Assembly (NCBI RefSeq): GCF_000373565.1
Contig: NZ_KB891851.1
Span: 310,001-374,000 of the forward strand
DNA: 64,000 nucleotides
Origin: Streptomyces sp. HmicA12
GTDB taxonomy: Bacteria > Actinomycetota > Actinomycetes > Streptomycetales > Streptomycetaceae
Direction of reading: 5' to 3'
The notes under the pieces were generated by a model. That model ran no database searches, was not told the origin of the DNA, and saw only the letters and a program-made list of their open reading frames with translations. This document shows positions 44,670 through 51,328 of the stretch, one piece after another; positions within the stretch are counted from its first letter, which is position 1, and each line of letters begins with the position of its first letter. A program made the position numbers and the translations under genes.

Positions 44670-44969
44670 TCAGCCGATGGAGCCGGACGTCTGGTCGTCG
44701 GTGTCGACGAACGCGTCGGCGACCTGCTTGATGAACTCGCTGACGCCCTGCAGCCCCTCGATCGCCTTCTCGGTGCCGTTCTTGTACTCCTCCCAGAACG
44801 GCCGGAACTTGCTCTCGGAGCCCGGCGTCGCGTAGGCCGCCTCGACCATCTCGTCCATCTTGGTGTTGGCCTCGTGCAGGCTCTGCTGCATCAGTTCCTT
44901 CTGGTTCTGCAGCCAGGTCGACGCCTCCCGCATCTCGTCCGGGCTGATCCTGATGTTGCCGCCGGCCAT
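44670..44969 (-). CDS. WXG100-like small helical protein 1
   Basis: 99 aa. Helix 1 is ISPDEMREASTWLQNQKELM and helix 2 starts after the turn FRPFWEEYKNGTEKAIEGL, matching the WXG100 hairpin with W in the turn. It heads the four-gene operon that ends with the effector and probably forms a heterodimer with the next small protein. GAAGGAAG precedes the ATG. Confidence 0.8.
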   Translation of the reverse strand: MAGGNIRISPDEMREASTWLQNQKELMQQSLHEANTKMDEMVEAAYATPGSESKFRPFWEEYKNGTEKAIEGLQGVSEFIKQVADAFVDTDDQTSGSIG

Positions 44970-45217
44970 GTCGCTTCCTTCTCTCGTCTCGAGTCGCCGC
45001 GGTCAGTGATCCGCGCACACCGGGCTCTACGGGGCACACGGTGAGGCGGTTCACGCCTGTTGCGGAACGGTGACGAAAGGAGCGGGCGGCGCCGTGATCA
45101 GGCCCGTGAACAGGCCAGTCTCTCCGGCACCGGCCCGAGTGCGCGGGCCGAAGTGTCGTGAAGGGCGGAAGAGCCGAGGGCTGCAGAGGGGCGGTGAGGA
45201 CGAAGAGGTGACGGGCC

Positions 45218-46948
45218 CTACGTACTGATGCGGCGCAGGGCGAGGAGAGTCGCGTCGTCGGTGCGGTGCGGACCGTCGAGGTGGGCCACGAGCCGCTCCG
45301 CGTAGTCCCGGAGCGCGGGGTGACCGGCCCCGGGACCGGCTTCCCCGAGGCACTCCTGCGCCGCGGCGAGGAAGCGGCGCGTGTCCTGGTCGGGGTCGCC
45401 CGCCCGGCGTTCGGTGAGGCCGTCGGAGTACATCAGGACGATGTCGCCCAGCCGCAGCGCCGTGGTGGTGGCGGTGTAGGACTCCCCGGGCACGACGCCC
45501 AGCGGAAGGTCGGCGCACCCGTCGGACGTCGACAGCGGGACGGCGCGGCCGTCACGCACCAGCACGGGACGCGGATGCCCGGCGCAGGTCCAGCGCAGCT
45601 GCGCGGTCTCCGGGTGGTAGCGGGCGATGATCGCGGTGGCGGTGGACTCGTTGCCGTCGGCGCAGGCCACCTCGTTGAGCCAGCGCGTCAGCCGCTCGAC
45701 GGGCTCCTCGGTGTAGCCGAGCCCCGCGAGCGCGTACCGCAGTTTGGCCATCAGGGTCGCCGCTTCGAGACCGTGTCCCCGGGCGTCGCCCAGCGCGATG
45801 AGCAGCTTGCCGTCGGGCAGCTTGCGGGCCTTGTACCAGTCACCGCCCACTCCGGCGTCCCGCGCGTCGGGCCGGTAGACGGCCGCCGCCTCCAGACCGT
45901 AGGGGGTGAGCTCGTCCTGGAAGTGCGGCAGCACCGCTTCGCGCAGGACGTCGGCGACCTCCGCGACGGCCTCGGCGCGCTCGTGCTCGCGGCGCGCCGC
46001 GCGCTCCGCACGCTTCGCCGCCTCGCGGCGCCGCAGGTCCGTGGTGACGTCGATGAGGACGGCCCGCAGCGCCCACACCAGGCTGCCGGGAGCGATGCGC
46101 ACCGGTTCGGCGACCATGCGGAAGACCCGCCCGCCGGTGCCCCGAAGGTGCAGTTCGCACTCGGCGGTGTGCTTGCGCAGGATGACGTCGTAGAGGGTCT
46201 GGTACAGCGCGGGCAGGCTGTCGGGCATCGCCGCGCCGGCCAGGTCGTACAGGCCGGGCACCATCGTGTCGTCGGCGAGGCCGAGCACCTGACGGAAGCC
46301 GCGGGACGCCTCGACCCCGTCGTCGCCGAGATTCCACTCCGCCCAGCAGGTACGCACCAGTTGCTGGGCGGCGGCCGCCATGCGGAGCCGGTTTCCGCGC
46401 TGCCAGGTCAGCAGGAAGTGGTCACCGCAGGGCGCGACCCGGACCTCGTCGTTGATCCGCACCGGCCCCGACGGCGTCTGCGTGAGCCACTCCACCATCT
46501 CGGGCCCCTGCGGAGTGCCCTCGTGGAACGCGCGGGTCAGCATGCCGGGGACCGCCGTGCGGGACAGGGCGGGAAAGCGTTCGTAGAGCGATACGGGACC
46601 GGTCCAGCGCGGCACCGCGCCCTGCGGCATTCGGGTGGCGGAGTAGGAGAGCGCCATGGCGTTCTGGGTCACGTAGAGGATGTCCTGGATCTCCCCGTCG
46701 TCACCGTGGACGAGCGTCAGCAGCAGCGCCCCCATCGGAAGGGCGTCGAGCACTTCCTGGCCGGAGGGCGAGGGCCCCGCGGGGGTGGGGGACGGCGTGG
46801 GGGACGTGCCGGGAACGGGCCGGTAGAGCTCATGGAGTTCCGCGTACGTGGTGACCCGGCGGCGCTGGGCCTCCAGCAGTTCGTGGATCGCCTGCAACTC
46901 CAGGCGAGAGCGCGCGCCGCCCGTCGGGGGGCGCTCGTCCATGGGCAT
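45218..46948 (-). CDS. PAS-domain SpoIIE-type PP2C phosphatase
   Basis: 576-aa cytoplasmic Ser/Thr phosphatase, typical of partner-switching circuits that free anti-sigma antagonists. The first 300 residues hold one or two PAS-like sensor regions (DEVRVAPCGDHFLLTWQRG, AECELHLRGTGGRVFRMVAEP), linked by a helix (RRREAAKRAERAARREHERA). The C-terminal phosphatase has VGGDWYKAR, IALGDARGHGLEAATLM, YSDGLTERR and RTDDATLLALR, which hold the Mn-binding Asp residues. The ATG has GAGAAGG upstream. There is no STAS or anti-sigma partner adjacent. Confidence 0.9.
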   Translation of the reverse strand: MPMDERPPTGGARSRLELQAIHELLEAQRRRVTTYAELHELYRPVPGTSPTPSPTPAGPSPSGQEVLDALPMGALLLTLVHGDDGEIQDILYVTQNAMALSYSATRMPQGAVPRWTGPVSLYERFPALSRTAVPGMLTRAFHEGTPQGPEMVEWLTQTPSGPVRINDEVRVAPCGDHFLLTWQRGNRLRMAAAAQQLVRTCWAEWNLGDDGVEASRGFRQVLGLADDTMVPGLYDLAGAAMPDSLPALYQTLYDVILRKHTAECELHLRGTGGRVFRMVAEPVRIAPGSLVWALRAVLIDVTTDLRRREAAKRAERAARREHERAEAVAEVADVLREAVLPHFQDELTPYGLEAAAVYRPDARDAGVGGDWYKARKLPDGKLLIALGDARGHGLEAATLMAKLRYALAGLGYTEEPVERLTRWLNEVACADGNESTATAIIARYHPETAQLRWTCAGHPRPVLVRDGRAVPLSTSDGCADLPLGVVPGESYTATTTALRLGDIVLMYSDGLTERRAGDPDQDTRRFLAAAQECLGEAGPGAGHPALRDYAERLVAHLDGPHRTDDATLLALRRIST

Positions 46949-47149
46949 ATCGGGCCTTCTCGGTGCGGGGCGTGCCGACCGTGCAGGAACAGCATCGAGG
47001 CGGCGAGGCGGCGCTGCCAGTCGGTGAACCCGCCGCCGGGTTGCCGGTCCGGCAACTTTCCGTGCGCCGCGGCGCGGCTCTGCGCACTATCGAAACGGCG
47101 CCCGTCAGGAATGCCGCGGCGCGACATCACGAACAACGGGAGGCATCCG

Positions 47150-47821
47150 GTGGCAGGACAGCACGAGCACGGTGGAACCGGGGAACACGACGAGCAGGCG
47201 GCCGCCGCGATGTTCGAGCCGGCCGGCTGGGACGAGCGGTACGCGGGGCAGGAGCGGTTCTGGAGCGGCGACCCCAACCCGCAGGTCGTCGCCGCCGTGG
47301 ACGGACTCGCTCCCGGGACCGCGCTCGACGTCGGCTGCGGCGAGGGCGGCGATGTCGTCTGGCTGGCGGGGCGGGGCTGGCGCGTGACCGGCGCCGACTT
47401 CTCGGCGGAGGGCCTGGCCCGCGCCGCCCGCCACACCGAGCAGGCCGGTGTCGCCGACCGCGTCGACTGGTGGCAGGTCGACGCCCGGAAGTTCGAGGCC
47501 GGCGAGCGCTCGTACGACCTGGTGACCAGCCACTATCTGCACGCCCCCGACGGAGGCATGGTCGAGGTGACCCGCCGGCTCGCCGCGGCCGTCGCCCCCG
47601 GCGGGCTGCTGCTGGTCGTCGGCCACGCGCCGTCGCACGAGTTCACGCAGCTCTCCGAGAGCCACCGCAACGCGATGTTCCTGGCCGCCGAGCTCCTGCC
47701 CGCTCTGCCGGACGACTTCGAGCCCGTTGCCGTGGAGCAGCGCACCCGCACCCTCCACCGGGACAGCGGTCCGGTCGAGGCCGAGGACTCGGTCCTGCTG
47801 GCGCGCCGCGCGCGCCACTGA
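47150..47821 (+). CDS. Class I SAM-dependent methyltransferase
   Basis: 223 aa. The AdoMet site GTALDVGCGEGGDVVWLAGRG is canonical and is followed by the acidic VTGADFSAEGLA and the substrate strand YDLVTSHYLHAP. The fold is like small thiopurine/tellurite-type or UbiE-type methyltransferases. A GTG with GGGAGG six bases upstream is used; longer readings have no ribosome site. It is 121 bp before the repeat-peptide gene on the same strand, so a role in peptide modification cannot be excluded but is not shown. Confidence 0.85.
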   Translation: MAGQHEHGGTGEHDEQAAAAMFEPAGWDERYAGQERFWSGDPNPQVVAAVDGLAPGTALDVGCGEGGDVVWLAGRGWRVTGADFSAEGLARAARHTEQAGVADRVDWWQVDARKFEAGERSYDLVTSHYLHAPDGGMVEVTRRLAAAVAPGGLLLVVGHAPSHEFTQLSESHRNAMFLAAELLPALPDDFEPVAVEQRTRTLHRDSGPVEAEDSVLLARRARH

Positions 47822-47942
47822 CCCCCGCGACACCGGCGCTCCGGTTGCCGCCCGGATCGGCGTGGGTGAGTTTGGTGGGGAAGAAGGGGATACGGGGGTA
47901 CGCAAACGCACCCGTCCCACCTGCCGATTCTCAGGAGGACCC

Positions 47943-48275
47943 ATGACGAACCCCGAACAGGACCCGAACCAGCACGAAGGCCCGGCGGACGGTGGCGCGG
48001 CGGGTACGCCGGGCGTGCACGACGGGGGTGCCGACGGTGGGGCGGAGGGTCCCGCGGACGGTGGCGCGGCGGGTACGCCGGGCGTCCACGACGGGGGTGC
48101 CGACGGTGGAGCGGAGGGCCCTGCCGACGGTGGCGCGGCGGGTACGCCGGGCGTCCACGACGGGGGTGCCGACGGTGGAGCGGAAGGCCCCGCGGACGGT
48201 GGCGCGGCCGGTACGCCGGGCGTGCACGACGGAGGTGCCGACGGCGGAGCCGACCAGTCCGGCAGTGCCGTTTGA
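47943..48275 (+). CDS. Four-repeat acidic Gly/Asp peptide, candidate substrate of the JmjC enzyme
   Basis: 110 aa. After an 11-residue lead (MTNPEQDPNQH) come four nearly identical 23-residue units (residues 12-34, 35-57, 58-80, 81-103), each containing GTPGVHDGGADGG, then a short tail QSGSAV. Each unit has one His in the sequence VHDGG. There is no Cys, Trp, Phe or Tyr. AGGAGG immediately before the ATG makes it a real gene. The stop overlaps the next start (TTGA), so the peptide and the JmjC enzyme are translationally coupled, as for a modified-peptide precursor and its enzyme. No cleavage motif or transporter is visible. Confidence 0.8.
   Translation: MTNPEQDPNQHEGPADGGAAGTPGVHDGGADGGAEGPADGGAAGTPGVHDGGADGGAEGPADGGAAGTPGVHDGGADGGAEGPADGGAAGTPGVHDGGADGGADQSGSAV
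47976..48251 (+). repeat. Four direct 69-bp repeats within the peptide gene
   Basis: Units at 47976, 48045, 48114 and 48183 are nearly identical at DNA level; differences are mostly synonymous. Repeats without spacers inside a coding frame, so not a CRISPR array. Unit number may vary between strains. Confidence 0.9.
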
Positions 48276-49477
48276 GCAGCTCGCCCATCGAGCTTCAGGA
48301 CGCCGACGCCCAGCCGGGCGACGGCGTCCTGCACGCGCGCCTCACCGACCTGAGCCGGGAGGAGTTCGCCCGGGACTTCTGGGCCCGCACCCCTCTGCTC
48401 ACGCGCGGAGCCAGTGACTTCACCGACCTGTTCTCCGCCGACGCCGTCGACGAACTGGTCTCCCGGCGCGGTCTGCGCACCCCCTTCCTCCGCATGGCCA
48501 AGGACGGCGCCACCCTTGCGGAGTCGTCGTTCACCGCCCCGGCGGGGGTCGGCGCGTCGATCGCGGACCAGGTCGACGACACCGCCCTGTGGCGCGGCTT
48601 CGCCGACGGGGCGACGCTCGTCCTCCAGGCACTGCACCGCACCTGGGCGCCGGTGGCGGACTTCGTGTCCCGGCTCGGTACGGAGCTGGGGCACCCGGTG
48701 CAGGCCAACGCCTACGTCACGCCGCCGCAGAACCGCGGGTTCGACGACCACTACGACGTGCACGACGTCTTCGTCCTGCAGATCGCGGGCACCAAACGCT
48801 GGATCATCCACGAGCCCGTCCACCAGGACCCGCTGCGGGACCAGCCGTGGACCGATCGCCGCTCCGAGGTCGCCCGGGCCGCACAGGGCGAGGCCCACCT
48901 CGACACCGTCCTCGCACCGGGTGACGTCCTCTACCTGCCGCGGGGCTGGCTGCACGCGGCCGAGGCACAGGGCGCGGTCTCGATCCACCTGACGCTCGGC
49001 GTCCACAACTGGACGCGCCACGCGCTCGCCGAGCAACTCGCCCAGAAGGCGCTGGAGTCGATGCGGGACGACCCGCGGATGCGCGCCTCGCTGCCGCTCG
49101 GTACCGACGGGCCGGACGCCGAGCTCGCCCTGGTCAGGGAACATCTCGTCGCGGCCCTGACGGAGGCGGACCCCGCACCGCGGTTCCACCGGACCCGCCG
49201 CGGCCAGGCCCGGCCCGCCCCGATGGGACCGCTGTCCCAGCTCGCGGCCCTCGACGCGCTCTCCCCGGCCTCGCGGGTGCGGCTCCGTGAGGCACTGGAG
49301 ACACGCCTGGAGGGCGGACGCCTGCACACCCGGGTCGGCTGGCTCGACTTCCCGGAACAGGACCTGCCGTCCGTGATCCGCATGCTCGACGGCGAGGCCC
49401 ACACCGCGTATGACCTGGGCGTCGACCTCGTGGAGCGACTCCTGCGCGCGGGCGTCCTGGTGCCCGCGGGACCGTGA
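48272..49477 (+). CDS. JmjC/cupin-4 Fe(II)/2-oxoglutarate oxygenase (ribosomal-oxygenase type)
   Basis: 401 aa. The family (YcfD, MINA53, NO66) hydroxylates His or Arg side chains on proteins. The iron triad is HYD (His about 160, Asp about 162) in RGFDDHYDVHDVFVLQIAG and His about 228 in GDVLYLPRGWLHAAEA. The C-terminal 130 residues are the helical dimerisation/winged region. The TTG start lies inside the repeat-peptide stop, so the repeats with one His each are the likely substrate. Family members normally act on ribosomal proteins, so this would be a change of target. Confidence 0.85.
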   Translation: MSSSPIELQDADAQPGDGVLHARLTDLSREEFARDFWARTPLLTRGASDFTDLFSADAVDELVSRRGLRTPFLRMAKDGATLAESSFTAPAGVGASIADQVDDTALWRGFADGATLVLQALHRTWAPVADFVSRLGTELGHPVQANAYVTPPQNRGFDDHYDVHDVFVLQIAGTKRWIIHEPVHQDPLRDQPWTDRRSEVARAAQGEAHLDTVLAPGDVLYLPRGWLHAAEAQGAVSIHLTLGVHNWTRHALAEQLAQKALESMRDDPRMRASLPLGTDGPDAELALVREHLVAALTEADPAPRFHRTRRGQARPAPMGPLSQLAALDALSPASRVRLREALETRLEGGRLHTRVGWLDFPEQDLPSVIRMLDGEAHTAYDLGVDLVERLLRAGVLVPAGP

Positions 49478-49487
49478 GGCGGCCGCG

Positions 49488-50387
49488 GTGAACACGGCGG
49501 CCAGGTTCTTCTGCGCCGACGCCGCCCGGCTGCGGAACGACTCGTTGGCGGGCACGGCGCCGTACGGCTCGATCTGGATCCTCGTCGAGTACCGGGGCGG
49601 CTGGCCGCCCAACGGCTTCGACGGCCTCCCCCTCGAACCCGGGACCAAGAAGCTCGTGTTCTCCGCCGCTCAGGCGGTGCGGGCACGCATCCTGCTGATC
49701 AGACGCCACGGACGCCGCCCCTCCGACGGACCGCGGCGCTGGGCGGTCCTGCGCCACGGGAGCGACGGCGCCCACCGGCAGACGTGGGGCACCTGGGAGC
49801 GCGACGAAGACCTGGCCGCCATCGCCGAGGCCCTCGCCGCCCCCGGTGAGCCGTCGGCCCGACCCGTCGTCCTCGTCTGCGCCCACGGGATGCACGACGC
49901 CTGCTGCGCCGTGCGCGGACGGCCGGTGGGACGGGCGCTGAGCGAGCGCTGGCCGGACCTGGTGTGGGAGTGCACGCACGTGGGGGGCGACCGATTCGCC
50001 GCGAACGTCGTCGTCGTGCCCGACGGCGTCTACTACGGCAACCTCGACGCCGCGTCGTCCGTCACCGCCGTCGAGGAACACCTGGCCGACCGCGTCCACG
50101 CCGATCACCTGCGCGGCTACACCAACCTCTTCCCGCCCCAGCAGACCGCGGTCGCAGCCCTCCTGAGCCGCTTCGGCCCGGCCGGCCGGCATCACTACGT
50201 CGTCGAGGAGACGACGCGCGACGGCGACCGCTGGCACGTCCGCGTCCTGAGCCGCGCGTACGACGCGGTGTACGACGTCGAGGTGCGGTCCCACCGGACG
50301 CCTCCGCGCCAACTGACCTGCCGCGGCGTGTCGGTGAGTTCCACGGTCGTCCACGAGGCGCTGTCGATCGTCGTCGGGCGGCGCTGA
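49488..50387 (+). CDS. Suc_Fer-like thioredoxin-fold ferredoxin
   Basis: 299 aa. The Suc_Fer-like family motif is the Cys/His pattern VCAHGMHDACCAVRGRP, followed by ECTHVGGDRFAANVVVVPDG; these supply [2Fe-2S] or related metal ligands in a thioredoxin-like fold. A GTG start ten bases after the JmjC stop, with GAGGCGG upstream, makes it the third gene of the operon. It may deliver electrons for the oxygenase or act independently; electron need is unusual for a 2-oxoglutarate oxygenase. Confidence 0.8.
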   Translation: MNTAARFFCADAARLRNDSLAGTAPYGSIWILVEYRGGWPPNGFDGLPLEPGTKKLVFSAAQAVRARILLIRRHGRRPSDGPRRWAVLRHGSDGAHRQTWGTWERDEDLAAIAEALAAPGEPSARPVVLVCAHGMHDACCAVRGRPVGRALSERWPDLVWECTHVGGDRFAANVVVVPDGVYYGNLDAASSVTAVEEHLADRVHADHLRGYTNLFPPQQTAVAALLSRFGPAGRHHYVVEETTRDGDRWHVRVLSRAYDAVYDVEVRSHRTPPRQLTCRGVSVSSTVVHEALSIVVGRR

Positions 50388-50480
50388 CCGGACGGCTGCC
50401 ATGTTTGTGGGCAGGACGACGGGTCACGCGGACAGAGCCGGAGCCAGAGCCATGGCGTGTCGCACCCCGAGGAGAGTCGC

Positions 50481-50831
50481 ATGTTCGAAGCGGAGAACAT
50501 CCGTGACTGGCGAGAGCACGATGTCGTCGACGCGGAGGGACGCAAGATCGGTTCGCTGGAGTCGGTCTATGTGGACACGTCGACCGACCGACCGGCCTTC
50601 GCCGCGGTCACGCTGGGCCTGCCGACGCGCAAGCGGATCACCTTCGTGCCGCTGGCGAAGGCGGTCGTGGCCCCCACGTACCTGAAGGTGGCCTGGCCCC
50701 GGCAGCTGGTGAAGGACGCGCCCTCCATCGACCTGGACGGAGAACTGCCCGCCGAGCAGGAACGCGAGGTCTTCGCTCACTACAGCCTGGAGTACGGCGA
50801 CGGCAGCACCCGGCGCCTCGCGCGGCGCTGA
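50481..50831 (+). CDS. PRC-barrel domain protein
   Basis: 116 aa. A single PRC-barrel-like beta-domain (DVVDAEGRKIGSLESVYVD, PAFAAVTLGLPTRKRITFVP) and a charged C-terminus. Members bind RNA or respond to stress; the family is common in Streptomyces in single copies. The ATG has GAGGAGAGTCGC upstream. It is 93 bp after the Suc_Fer-like gene and before the ArsR gene. Confidence 0.82.
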   Translation: MFEAENIRDWREHDVVDAEGRKIGSLESVYVDTSTDRPAFAAVTLGLPTRKRITFVPLAKAVVAPTYLKVAWPRQLVKDAPSIDLDGELPAEQEREVFAHYSLEYGDGSTRRLARR

Positions 50832-50943
50832 CCACCTGCCCTCACCCGGCCGGTTCCGCGGAGCGCGGCACCTAGACTTGCCCGGCAGGGACAGAGGAAC
50901 GACGCCGTCGTTCATGAGCGTCGCGCGGGACAGGAGTGAGCCG

Positions 50944-51318
50944 GTGGTGGCAGGGTCTGGCGGTTCGCCGGGACGGTTCGACGATCCGGCCCCGGACGTG
51001 CTCGCCCAGGCGGCCGAGGCGTTCGCGTTGCTCGCGTCGCCGACGCGCCTGCACATGGTGTGGGCCCTGGCACAGGGCGAGAGCGATGTGACCGGGCTCG
51101 CCGAGCGGGTGGGCGGCGCGCTGCCCGCGGTCAGCCAGCACCTGACCAAGCTGAAGCTCGCGGGCCTGGTCCGCGCACGCCGTGAGGGACGCCGACAGGT
51201 GTACTACGTCGACGACCCGGACGTGGTGACCGTGGTGCGGCTGATGGTCGGCCAGCTCACCGAGCGCGCCGAGCAGGCCGGTGCCCCGGTACGCCGCCTG
51301 CGCGGAGCCGGTGCCTGA
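50944..51318 (+). CDS. ArsR/SmtB-family regulator
   Basis: 124 aa. Winged helix with TRLHMVWALAQGESDVTGLAERV, recognition helix ALPAVSQHLTKLKLAGLV and wing RREGRRQVYYVDD. It lacks the Cys metal box (CxC) and His pairs; Asp residues in YVDDPDVVTVVRL could form an alpha5-type site. The second-choice start is ATG at 50914; the GTG at 50944 has AGGAG 7 nt before. It ends 10 bp before the ATPase, so it very likely controls that pump. Confidence 0.85.
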   Translation: MVAGSGGSPGRFDDPAPDVLAQAAEAFALLASPTRLHMVWALAQGESDVTGLAERVGGALPAVSQHLTKLKLAGLVRARREGRRQVYYVDDPDVVTVVRLMVGQLTERAEQAGAPVRRLRGAGA

Positions 51319-51328
51319 AGGCGCCGAG

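Noticed and set aside
47976..48251. Direct repeats considered as a CRISPR array
   Set aside because: Units of 69 bp have no spacers and keep one coding frame; no cas genes nearby.
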